A stretch of 7,851 nt of DNA from UBA9715 sp003452695 (GCA_946625225.1 CAMOTA010000133.1:1-7851); one strand, 5' to 3'; positions 1-7,067 are shown, counted from the stretch's first letter. Notes: generated by a model from the sequence alone, not told the origin. Translations and numbers: made by a program.

Positions 1-340
1 GGGCTTGCGGGTGGACGGGGCCTGCCGTGCAAAGTAGCGCTTTGGGCTGCCCAGAGCATGGCCGGGAGGCCTGCCCCGGGCGGTGGCGGGACCGGGCTAG
101 ACTGCGGCTGGCATGAGAACGCTTTGAAGTTCGTGCCCGAAGAACCGCCCTCGCACCCTGTCCCAGGCGGGCCTCCCCGCCAAGCCGTGATTAGGAGCTG
201 CTTTGGAGCAAGGTGGAATTCGGGGGTTTCGTGGTAGCGCATGGGGCACGGCAGGCGCGGGCGGCACAGGTGTGTATACTGGATAGACTCAATACAAGGG
301 GAACTTCCATCCATACGGGACACAACTGGAGAACGGCTGC
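1..340. other. Upstream intergenic region of murA, no recognisable gene
   Basis: I see no convincing protein or tRNA/rRNA gene here. Frame +1 is open from the window edge to a TAG at 235-237, but its translation is Gly/Pro/Arg-rich and resembles no family I know, so it may be chance in GC-rich DNA. The stretch has nested complementarity: 64-75 pairs with 166-177 (12 bp, one G-T), and inside it 78-84 pairs perfectly with 144-150. This could reflect a structured leader or small RNA, or be chance in GC-rich sequence. The last 70 bases hold a candidate promoter and the murA ribosome binding site. Confidence 0.5.
275..280 (+). promoter_or_regulatory. Candidate -10 box of the murA promoter
   Basis: TATACT matches the sigma-70 -10 consensus at five of six bases and sits in an AT-richer patch (271-297) within otherwise GC-rich sequence. 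Transcription would begin near 287, giving a leader of about 55 nt. I find no good -35 hexamer at the usual distance, so the call rests on the -10 box and its position. Confidence 0.35.
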
Positions 341-1717
341 ATGGCACAGGAAATTATCGTCGTGCATGGAAATGGCACGCTGACGGGTACCGTCGAGATA
401 TCGGGAGCAAAGAATTCGGCATTGAAGCTGATGGCTGCAGCCATCTTGGCTCGAGGGGAATGCGTGGTGCGCAACGTCCCGCTTATCTCGGACATCGACG
501 TTATGTCCGAGGTGCTGACGGTGCTGGGCGCACGCGTGCAGCGCAATGGCGTGGAAGGGCGCGACAAGCACGTGCTGACCATCGACACGTCAGACATCGA
601 CTCGTTCGAGACGCCCTACGAGCTGGTATCGCAGATGCGCGCGAGCATTGCAGTGCTCGGCCCGCTCATCGGGCGCTTCGGTCAGGCGTTCGTGGCCATG
701 CCCGGCGGTTGCCAGATCGGCGCGCGCAAGATAGACATGCACCTGCGCGGGCTGGAGGCGCTGGGCGTGGATTTCTCCATCGACCACGGCTACCTGCGCG
801 CCGAGACCCCCAACGGGCTGAACGGGGCCCATATCGTGCTGGACTTCCCGAGCGTCGGCGCCACCGAGAACACCATGATGGCAGCCGTCGTGGCCAACGG
901 CCAGACCGTCATCGACAACGCCGCGCGCGAGCCGGAAATCGAGGACCTGGCCAACATGCTGAACGCCATGGGCGGAAAGGTGCAGGGCGCGGGCAGTTCG
1001 GTTATAACCATCCAGGGCGTGCCGCTTGAAAGCATGCATCCCTGCGATCACACCACCGTGCCGGACCGCATAGAGGCGGGCACCTTCCTGGTGGGCGGCG
1101 CGCTGACGGGCGGACCCGTTACCACCGTGGGAATAGACCCGACGTACCTGCACATGGCGCTGGTGAAGCTGCGCGAGATGGGCTGCACGGTGCAGGAAGG
1201 GCCCGACCGCATAACCGTTTCGCGCACCGAGCCGCTGCGCCCGGTGGAGATTCAGACGCTTCCGCATCCCGGTTTCCCCACCGACTTGCAGGCGCAGTTC
1301 ATGCTGCTGGCCGCATGCGCCAAGGGAACGTCGGTCATCACGGAGAACGTGTTCGAGAACCGCTTCATGTTTGCCGCCGAGCTGGCGCGCATGGGCGCCG
1401 AGATAGTCATCGAGGACCACCATTCGCTCGTGCGCGGCGGGCGCCCCCTGCAGGGCGCTCCCGTGGAATCCACCGACCTGCGCGCGGGGGCGGCGCTCGT
1501 CCTGGCGGGCATCGTGGCTGACGGCGAGACGCGGGTCCACAAGATACGGCACATCGACCGCGGCTACGAGGACTACGTGGGCAAGCTGCGCTCGCTCGGG
1601 GCCGACGTGGCACGCCAGCTGCCCTATGGCACCGGAAACCACCGCGCAACGTTTCGCATGAACACGAGCTCGGGCGCGGGCTCGGACGCGGGCGGCAATG
1701 CGGGCGCGGGAGCCTAG
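341..1717 (+). CDS. murA: UDP-N-acetylglucosamine 1-carboxyvinyltransferase (MurA)
   Basis: This cytoplasmic enzyme transfers enolpyruvate from phosphoenolpyruvate to UDP-GlcNAc, the first committed step of peptidoglycan synthesis. The 458-residue protein shows the family landmarks. The N-terminal SGAKNSALK motif carries Lys24 and Asn25. The active-site loop PGGCQIGAR carries Cys124, the residue alkylated by fosfomycin, so this is the Cys rather than the naturally resistant Asp type. FPTDLQAQF carries the presumed general base Asp315, and DLRAGAALVLAG carries Arg381. The ATG is supported by GGAGA at 328-332, 8 nt upstream. The enzyme core ends near residue 425. About 30 further residues form a Gly/Ala/Ser-rich tail that E. 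coli MurA (419 aa) lacks. The next gene starts 3 nt after the stop, so the two are probably co-transcribed. Whether this is the only MurA copy in the genome cannot be told from here. Confidence 0.97.
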   Translation: MAQEIIVVHGNGTLTGTVEISGAKNSALKLMAAAILARGECVVRNVPLISDIDVMSEVLTVLGARVQRNGVEGRDKHVLTIDTSDIDSFETPYELVSQMRASIAVLGPLIGRFGQAFVAMPGGCQIGARKIDMHLRGLEALGVDFSIDHGYLRAETPNGLNGAHIVLDFPSVGATENTMMAAVVANGQTVIDNAAREPEIEDLANMLNAMGGKVQGAGSSVITIQGVPLESMHPCDHTTVPDRIEAGTFLVGGALTGGPVTTVGIDPTYLHMALVKLREMGCTVQEGPDRITVSRTEPLRPVEIQTLPHPGFPTDLQAQFMLLAACAKGTSVITENVFENRFMFAAELARMGAEIVIEDHHSLVRGGRPLQGAPVESTDLRAGAALVLAGIVADGETRVHKIRHIDRGYEDYVGKLRSLGADVARQLPYGTGNHRATFRMNTSSGAGSDAGGNAGAGA

Positions 1718-1720
1718 CCC

Positions 1721-3235
1721 ATGGTGAACAGGCGCAAGGGCTTTTCGGCCAAGCAATCGCGGCGCAAGACGCGCCAGATGAACGACTCTATGGTGGGCAC
1801 GCACAACGTGCGCGGATCGCATGCGCGCCGGCAGGCCAACGCAAGCTCTATGTCGTTCTCGGACGGCCGCACGAGCGCACGCGCCTCGCGCAGCCAGCTG
1901 GAAACGATGATTCCCCCGGCCACGACGAGCGGCGAAGGGCGGGCGGCGTATCGCCAGCGCATCCAGCAGCGCCGTTTCGCCGAGCAGATTCAGCGCCGCG
2001 CGCGCATCCGGCGCATCGTGGTGGGCATCGTGGCCGTGGCGCTGGTGCTGGGCATTGCAATCGGCGCGGGCTATCTGGCGTTTCGCGGAACGGTGGGGTC
2101 GTCCATGGCGCTGCGCGATTCCGATGCAGGCCAAGCGCTCGTGGCCGTGAAGTCCACCGAGCCCTATTATGCGGTGCTAACCGCCGAGCTCGGCGCCGTG
2201 GCTGCGCCCCTGGAAAAGGCGGGGCCCGACGTAATCCTGCTTCTGCGCGTGGACAACGAGCAGAAACGCCTGGCCATCGTGAACGTGCCCCCCGGGCTGC
2301 AGATATCGATAGACAACAGCACGAAGCGCCTCGGCGACATCGCCAGCGAAGGCGACGCGGCGCTGATATCGGCACTCGCCACCTTCGCGAAGGTGGACAT
2401 CACGCACTTCGCGAAGATAGACCAGGCGGGGCTGCTGGCCATGATCGACGCGCTCGGCGGCATCGAGGCCGACATCGACCAGCCAATCGACGACCCGCAG
2501 GCGGGCGATGTGTACATTCCCGCCGGCAAGGCCACGCTGGAAGGCGAAGCGGCGCTCACCTACTTGCGTGCCACGAACCTGACGCTCGGCACGCAGGACC
2601 AGCTGAACCACCAAACCTATTTCGCGGCGTTGCTGCTGCAGAAGCTGTTCGGGTCGAGCGGCGGCAGGCTTGCCGCGAATCTGGACTCCATCGGCGCAAA
2701 CCTGCAGACCGACATGGCGCTCGGCCAGATAGAGGACGTGGCTTCGTGGGCCGGCACCATGGACCTGGGCGACATCGTGCGCGTGGTGCTGCCCGGCTAC
2801 GAGACGTCGGTGGCCGGCGTCGTGGACACGGGCGACGCGTCATACGTGACCACGTCTGCCCAGATGGCAGGCATTATAGAAGCGCTTGAAAACGGCGAAG
2901 CGCCCACGGGAAGCGACACGTCGAAGGTGGCCGCGGCCGATCCGGGCAGCTTCACGGTGGAAGTGCAGAACGGCACCGACATAGCGGGCGCAGCCGGCGT
3001 TACCGCAAACGAGCTTACCTCCAAGGGCTTCCGCGTGGAGAAGAGCGGCAACGCCGAGCAGCAGGTGTTCACCGAGACGCTGGTGGTGTACAAGGACGAC
3101 ACCGTCGGCCCCGCGCAAGCCAACGCCGTGGTGAACGCGCTGAACCTGGGCCGCGTGGTGGATGCGGCTGCCTATTACACGTTTGACACCGACGTGCTCA
3201 TCGTCATCGGCTCCGACTACAAGCCCGTGTCGTAG
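1721..3235 (+). CDS. Membrane-anchored LCP-like protein with C-terminal LytR_C domain
   Basis: The 504-residue protein begins with a very basic, Ser/Arg/Gln-rich cytoplasmic segment (1-97), followed by one membrane helix (about 99-121) and an extracellular part. Residues about 165-365 follow the outline of a LytR-CpsA-Psr domain: a strand pair around 170-198, a MIDALGGIEADID segment at 241-253, then LEGEAALTYLR at 273-283. However, the positions expected to hold the family's phosphate-binding arginines do not. The usual PRD motif reads PPG (190-192), and the late D..R..RQ region reads TQDQLNHQ (291-298). Residues 411-500 are a good LytR_C domain, with VEVQNGTDIAGAAG near its start. Active LCP proteins attach wall polymers to peptidoglycan; this one may have lost that activity and could have a binding or scaffolding role. 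GGGAG at 1708-1712, inside the end of murA, is 8 nt before the ATG, consistent with an operon with murA. Confidence 0.8.
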   Translation: MVNRRKGFSAKQSRRKTRQMNDSMVGTHNVRGSHARRQANASSMSFSDGRTSARASRSQLETMIPPATTSGEGRAAYRQRIQQRRFAEQIQRRARIRRIVVGIVAVALVLGIAIGAGYLAFRGTVGSSMALRDSDAGQALVAVKSTEPYYAVLTAELGAVAAPLEKAGPDVILLLRVDNEQKRLAIVNVPPGLQISIDNSTKRLGDIASEGDAALISALATFAKVDITHFAKIDQAGLLAMIDALGGIEADIDQPIDDPQAGDVYIPAGKATLEGEAALTYLRATNLTLGTQDQLNHQTYFAALLLQKLFGSSGGRLAANLDSIGANLQTDMALGQIEDVASWAGTMDLGDIVRVVLPGYETSVAGVVDTGDASYVTTSAQMAGIIEALENGEAPTGSDTSKVAAADPGSFTVEVQNGTDIAGAAGVTANELTSKGFRVEKSGNAEQQVFTETLVVYKDDTVGPAQANAVVNALNLGRVVDAAAYYTFDTDVLIVIGSDYKPVS

Positions 3236-3269
3236 GCGGCAGAGGCGGCAGTACTGGAGGCCACCTACG
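3231..3269. terminator. Possible bidirectional stem-loop between convergent genes
   Basis: Bases 3231-3240 pair with 3260-3269 over 10 positions with one exception. That position is C-A in + strand RNA and G-U in minus strand RNA, so the minus-strand hairpin is better. The loop is 19 nt. The stop codon of the + gene lies in the left arm and the stop codon of the minus gene in the right arm. There is no U-tract on either side, so this is not a textbook intrinsic terminator. It is the only terminator-like structure in the 29-nt gap. Confidence 0.28.
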
Positions 3270-4566
3270 CGACGAAGTCGAGAGCGGCGGGGCCGACGAT
3301 GCCGCTGACGATCGCCATCGTCTGGTCGTCGCCGAAATGCCACCATTCGCTGGCAAGCTCGGAGAAACCCGCTGCCGTGAAGGCCTGGTGAAGCGCCAGG
3401 CAAGCGGGGTTTCCGGCCACGGCCGCGCAGTAGGCGTCCGGGGTTATGGAAGATGCGGCCAGGGGTTGCGCGGTAAGGTGGCCCGTATCGTCGAAGGCGT
3501 CGAAGGCCGAGGGCATGGACACGGGATTTCCCTGCGCATCGCACACGCCCACGTCCAGGTCGGTGCCGAAGTTGTGGCCCGAGGCTCCTGGCGCCACGTA
3601 CCAGTCCAGCGACCATGCGCCCAAGCTGGCCTGCATGCCGGGGCTGTTCCAGAACGCGGTCTGGAAGCAATCGGACAGGTGCCGTTGCGCGGTCATGGGC
3701 CGGTAGGCGTCGTACACGAGCAGGCGATAGCCCTGCTGCGCCAACGCGGAGGCCGCATCGCGCGCCTTCAACGCCGTGCGGTACGCGCAGGGCGCCACGA
3801 ACTGCGACGTGCCGAGATACGCGTTTTCCCGCGGCGCCGGCGCATAGCCGGGAATACGCTCGCCCGTAACGCCGGGAATGGCCTCGCCCGCGCAGCTGCT
3901 GGTGGATGCATGGGCGTAGACGATGTCGAAGACGGCATCGGGCAGCACGTCGGGCAAGTTCACGAACAGCAGGTCGACCGGAACGAGCGCGACCGTGCCG
4001 TCCTGTTGCACGAGCGCCTGCGAATCGTCCGGCGCGGGCCATTCGCGAGCAAGTTCGGCCTGCTCGCTTGCGGAAATCTGGCGGCCGCTCCGATGGGGCG
4101 CGGCATCGAAGCCCGCCATGCGCAGGATGTTCAGGGGACGCCCCGCCGCGATGCCCCCGCTGTCGGCGATGAGCCATCCGCACGGATAGGCAACGGGCGG
4201 CGATGCGACGGCCGACCCGGCAGATGCCGACGAGGACGGCGCCGGGGCCGATGCCGTGACGTTGCGATCGCCCGCCGCCGCGGAAGACGCATCGGCTGAA
4301 GCGGCCGAGGCGCCAGCAGCGCCGGTGGCTGCGGCCGTGGCCGCGGTAGATTCCGACGAAGGGCCCTGCCCGCTTGCGCCCTCATGTGCCTGCGGCGCAT
4401 CCGAGCCGGCTGCCCCGCCAGACCCGTTATCCACGTTCACGACGACAGGCGAGCACGCGCCGACCATGCATGCTGCAAACACGCAGACGACTGCTGCGAC
4501 CGCCAGCACCGTGCACCCGAGGTCCCTTCCAGATTTTTTTGGTTCATCCCTGTGAAAAACAGCCAT
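3265..4566 (-). CDS. Secreted M15D-type D-Ala-D-Ala dipeptidase, putative lipoprotein
   Basis: The C-terminal half carries the VanX/DdpX-type zinc peptidase signature: YDAYRPMTAQ with Arg289, SGHNFGTDLD with zinc ligands His331 and Asp338, and EWWH with catalytic Glu407 and ligand His410 (numbered from the ATG at 4566). Family members cleave D-Ala-D-Ala. The N-terminus has a basic stretch, a hydrophobic helix (about 18-37) and a lipobox-like VGAC at 35-38, so it is probably a lipoprotein exported to the outer face. An Ala/Ser/Gly-rich linker (about 45-125) follows. VanX itself is cytoplasmic, so an exported form more likely trims or scavenges wall peptides; D,D-carboxypeptidase activity is possible. 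Two starts are plausible: this ATG (GGAG at 4575-4578, 8 nt spacing) and a GTG at 4614 (AAGGA at 4623-4627, 8 nt spacing), which adds 16 residues. I prefer the ATG because it gives a more normal signal peptide. The gene follows the kinase closely and is probably in its operon. Confidence 0.85.
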   Translation of the reverse strand: MAVFHRDEPKKSGRDLGCTVLAVAAVVCVFAACMVGACSPVVVNVDNGSGGAAGSDAPQAHEGASGQGPSSESTAATAAATGAAGASAASADASSAAAGDRNVTASAPAPSSSASAGSAVASPPVAYPCGWLIADSGGIAAGRPLNILRMAGFDAAPHRSGRQISASEQAELAREWPAPDDSQALVQQDGTVALVPVDLLFVNLPDVLPDAVFDIVYAHASTSSCAGEAIPGVTGERIPGYAPAPRENAYLGTSQFVAPCAYRTALKARDAASALAQQGYRLLVYDAYRPMTAQRHLSDCFQTAFWNSPGMQASLGAWSLDWYVAPGASGHNFGTDLDVGVCDAQGNPVSMPSAFDAFDDTGHLTAQPLAASSITPDAYCAAVAGNPACLALHQAFTAAGFSELASEWWHFGDDQTMAIVSGIVGPAALDFVA

Positions 4567-4628
4567 TGTCTCCGCTCCGTTCCGCGGCCCGGCTGGGCGT
4601 GGGAACCAGTTCACCCCGCCCGTCCTTG

Positions 4629-6350
4629 CTAGCTTATGCGAATCTCCGAAATGGTGCAGTCATCGTAGCATCGGCCGCTATAGGTGGGCGCATAGGTGGA
4701 ATCGACGGTTATGCGCACGAAGGTCGTGTCGACCGGCGCAGGCAGGGAAAGCTCCTGGTACTTGTTGTACTTGTCCGCAAGTTCCGCCGAAAACGACGAG
4801 CCGTCCGAAAACGACACGGTAATCGCATGCGGGCGACGGTTCTTCGCCCAGGTGTCGCGGTCCTTGCAAAAGCCTGGCAAAATGGAGATGCCGCTTACGC
4901 GCTGCGGGTCGGAGGCGGCCAACTGCATCCATTGTCCGGTGCCGTCGCCCACCGATTCGCCGTCCGTGTTCCACGCCGTCTTCGCATTGCCGTCCATGGC
5001 CATCTGGGGCCCGTAGGCATCGATGGTGTCGGCCGTGCTCACCGACGACGCCGTGAACGACGTGAACACGGGCGGCACGGCGCCTTTCGCCGCCTGCCCC
5101 CTGAATTCGCTTATCTGCTGCTCGGCCTTTTCTATCGACTCGAAGGCGATGCGGTTGCCCAACGCGGCAGCGTCGTCTGCACCGAGCGTATCGGCTTGAA
5201 TGTCGGTTTCTTCGACGAGCTCGTTGCTGCCGCCGTTGAAAAGGGCCACCTTGTTGTTGGATATTCCCAGATAGTAGGCCGATTTTCCCGCAGAAGCACC
5301 GCCGACCGGCCCGCCGCCGGCGTTGGCGGAGACGAACAGGACTCCCACTGCCACGGCAAGCACGCCGGCCACGAGCGCAGAGGGCAGCCATTTGGGGCGC
5401 TTCGCGCTGGCGGAATCTTTGCGCGTCGCCAAGCCCGATTCCGTCGGCCGCCTTCGCGCCTGCTGGAAGGCATCCGCAGTGCGCCCGCCATGCAGCATCG
5501 CCTTGAACGCGGCGGCGGTCTGCGGCCGGTCCGCCGGGTCCTTTTCCAACGCCGCCATGATGGCCGGGCGCAGGTCCGCGTCCATGCCGTCGTAGGCTAT
5601 CTTCGGCGCAGGCAGTTCAGGCACCGGCTCGTGCACGATGCGGTAGATGAGCGTGGTCGAATCGGTCTGGCCGTCGGCGCCGAAGGGGTTGCGCCCGGAA
5701 AGCATCTCATAGGCCACCACGCCGGTGGAGAACAGGTCCGAGCGCGCATCCACCTTCGCGCCGCGCGCCTGTTCGGGCGACATGTAGCCGGGCGTGCCGA
5801 GCACCGCCCCCACGACCGTGGCCTGCGTGGCGGCCGCGCCATCCACGCGCGCGATTCCGAAGTCGGCAAGTTTCACCCGCCCGTCCGCGCCGACGAAGAT
5901 GTTGTCCGGCTTTATGTCTCGGTGTATAACGCCTTGTTCATGCGCATAGCCCACGGCATCGAGCAGCTGGTCGAGCGCATCCTGCACGTCCACCGGGTCC
6001 AACGGCCCCGATTTCAGGATGTCTCCGAGCGTGGCGCCCTGGACGAGCTCCATGACGATGGCGGGCCTTCCATCGTACACGTCGGCCGAATAGATGGTCA
6101 CGATGCCCGGGTGGTTCAGGCCTGCGGCCGTCTTGGCTTCGCGCACGAACCGCCGCCCCATTTCCTCGAGCACCGCATCGCCCAGCCGAGGGTCGAACAA
6201 CGGCTCTTTTATGGCCACTTCGCGGCAGAGGACCGGGTCCCACGCGCGCCAGACGCGCGCCATCGCCCCGCGGCCGAGCTCGCCGCGCAATTCGTAGGGG
6301 CCTATCGAACCCGCCTGCCCTGCATCAAAAGCACTCGATTCACCGAGCAT
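4629..6350 (-). CDS. Transmembrane Ser/Thr protein kinase with PstP-like and NADase-type glycan-binding outer domains
   Basis: A Hanks-type kinase domain spans about residues 18-285. It has the glycine loop GELGRGAMARV (23-33), Lys48 in VAIK, Glu71, HRDIKPDN (143-150, catalytic Asp145), DFG (163-165), an activation segment with Thr175, Thr178 and Thr186, and SPE (191-193), so it looks catalytically complete. A basic juxtamembrane stretch leads to one membrane helix (about 323-343). Outside, residues about 358-419 (YYLGISNNKVALFNG onwards) resemble the extracellular module of actinobacterial PP2C phosphatases such as PstP. Residues about 427-573 resemble the discoidin-like NADase-type glycan-binding domain, with MDGNAKTAW and a closing DDCTISEI. 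No PASTA repeats are present. It probably senses an outer ligand and phosphorylates cytoplasmic targets. The ATG is preceded by AGGCGG at 6358-6363, 7 nt away. The dipeptidase lipoprotein follows closely on the same strand. Confidence 0.92.
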   Translation of the reverse strand: MLGESSAFDAGQAGSIGPYELRGELGRGAMARVWRAWDPVLCREVAIKEPLFDPRLGDAVLEEMGRRFVREAKTAAGLNHPGIVTIYSADVYDGRPAIVMELVQGATLGDILKSGPLDPVDVQDALDQLLDAVGYAHEQGVIHRDIKPDNIFVGADGRVKLADFGIARVDGAAATQATVVGAVLGTPGYMSPEQARGAKVDARSDLFSTGVVAYEMLSGRNPFGADGQTDSTTLIYRIVHEPVPELPAPKIAYDGMDADLRPAIMAALEKDPADRPQTAAAFKAMLHGGRTADAFQQARRRPTESGLATRKDSASAKRPKWLPSALVAGVLAVAVGVLFVSANAGGGPVGGASAGKSAYYLGISNNKVALFNGGSNELVEETDIQADTLGADDAAALGNRIAFESIEKAEQQISEFRGQAAKGAVPPVFTSFTASSVSTADTIDAYGPQMAMDGNAKTAWNTDGESVGDGTGQWMQLAASDPQRVSGISILPGFCKDRDTWAKNRRPHAITVSFSDGSSFSAELADKYNKYQELSLPAPVDTTFVRITVDSTYAPTYSGRCYDDCTISEIRIS

Positions 6351-6454
6351 GAGAATACCGCCTTTTCAACGCCGCCTGGTTGAACAGCCCTATGCGCACC
6401 CTCGTCGCATGCAATCGTTCGGCGCGGCGAGAGTCTTCGCTGCCTTGCAACCCC

Positions 6455-6460
6455 ATTGTA
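6455..6460 (-). promoter_or_regulatory. Candidate -10 box of the kinase-dipeptidase promoter
   Basis: On the minus strand this reads TACAAT, five of six against the -10 consensus, within the 152-nt gap between nrdG and the kinase gene. Transcription would start near 6448 and leave a leader of about 98 nt. The best -35 candidate at 16 nt spacing (GTGCAA) matches only three of six. I saw no clear intrinsic terminator for nrdG in this gap, so read-through from nrdG is also possible. Confidence 0.4.
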
Positions 6461-6502
6461 GCTCTTCGCATTCATGTTGCACGGCCCTGAATATGCTGCA
6501 TC

Positions 6503-7054
6503 CTACCAGGAACCGCGGGTGGCGAAGGCCTCGTCGCCGCGCCACTCCACGACATGGCCGGCGGCCCGGGTGGCGGGCAGGTCGATGATGCGCTGGTTGG
6601 AAGAACCGCGGAAACGCGCGCCTATATCACGCAGCTCCTGCACGAAGGGTCCGTCCACGAGCACGTCGATGCAGGCCAGCATGCGGTCGGTCGCCTCGGT
6701 GTGCCGCGGGCTTCCGGTATCGGCAAGGTCCTCGTAGATGTCGCCGGTATACGCCCAGATGGTCTTTTCGGGATAGCGCGCCTTCACCTGTTCCAGGAAC
6801 GGCGCGAGCGCGCGCTGGTTGTCGGGTTCGAACGGCTCGCCCCCGAGCACCGTCAGGCCGTCCACATAGGCGGGCTGAAGCGACTGAAGAATCTCTTCCA
6901 TAACCGCGCCCGTGAACTCCTGCCCGTATGCGAAATCCCACGTCTCCGGTTGAAAGCACCCCTTGCACCGATGCGTGCACCCCGACACGAACAACGTCGT
7001 GCGCACCCCTTCCCCATCGGCAATGTCGAAGTACTTTATATTCCCATAGTTCAT
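6503..7054 (-). CDS. nrdG: Anaerobic ribonucleoside-triphosphate reductase activating protein (NrdG)
   Basis: This radical SAM activase installs the glycyl radical on class III ribonucleotide reductase, letting NrdD make deoxynucleotides without oxygen. The 183-residue product opens with MNYGNIKYFDIADGEGVR, typical of NrdG. The 4Fe-4S-binding CX3CX2C motif follows at Cys26, Cys30 and Cys33 (CTHRCKGC), and the SAM-binding GGEP sits at residues 71-74. I chose the ATG at 7054 because AAGGTGG (7061-7067) lies 6 nt upstream and because the family motif starts there. An ATG at 7060 and a GTG at 7081 are in frame but would place the site too close or lack one. Its partner nrdD lies upstream on the same strand, separated by 412 nt of repeats, far more than in a usual nrdDG operon. 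Confidence 0.95.
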   Translation of the reverse strand: MNYGNIKYFDIADGEGVRTTLFVSGCTHRCKGCFQPETWDFAYGQEFTGAVMEEILQSLQPAYVDGLTVLGGEPFEPDNQRALAPFLEQVKARYPEKTIWAYTGDIYEDLADTGSPRHTEATDRMLACIDVLVDGPFVQELRDIGARFRGSSNQRIIDLPATRAAGHVVEWRGDEAFATRGSW

Positions 7055-7060
7055 ACGCAT

Positions 7061-7067
7061 CCACCTT
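7061..7067 (-). promoter_or_regulatory. Ribosome binding site that decides the nrdG start
   Basis: On the minus strand this reads AAGGTGG, ending 6 nt before the ATG at 7054 but directly touching the ATG at 7060. The spacing favours 7054 as the translation start. Confidence 0.6.

Noticed and set aside
78..150. tRNA-like 73-nt span closed by a perfect 7-bp stem
   Set aside because: The length and the acceptor-like stem fit, but there is no T-arm stem, no canonical T-loop sequence and no anticodon arm, so it is not a tRNA.
1..237. Frame open from the left edge to a TAG at 235-237, possibly the end of an upstream gene
   Set aside because: The translation is Gly/Pro-rich without a recognisable motif, and stop codons are rare by chance in this composition. 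It cannot be excluded without sequence to the left.
590..2134. Long open frame on the minus strand (514 codons) opposite murA and the LCP-like gene
   Set aside because: Its translation is Arg/Ala/His-rich with no recognisable family, and it is fully overlapped by murA and the LCP-like gene, which have clear family motifs and ribosome sites. Long antisense frames are expected in GC-rich coding DNA.
2840..4299. Long frames overlapping the dipeptidase in other frames and on the opposite strand
   Set aside because: They share the region of a protein with clear M15D zinc-site motifs and show no motif of their own.
3265..4566. Vancomycin resistance vanX
   Set aside because: The peptidase family matches, but the protein appears exported, has a long linker, and has no vanH, vanA/B or vanRS neighbours in the window.
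4374..6383. Open frame of 669 codons on the + strand opposite the kinase and the start of the dipeptidase
   Set aside because: It is a shadow of the kinase reading frame: the kinase has complete catalytic motifs, whereas this translation is Arg/Gly-rich without domains.
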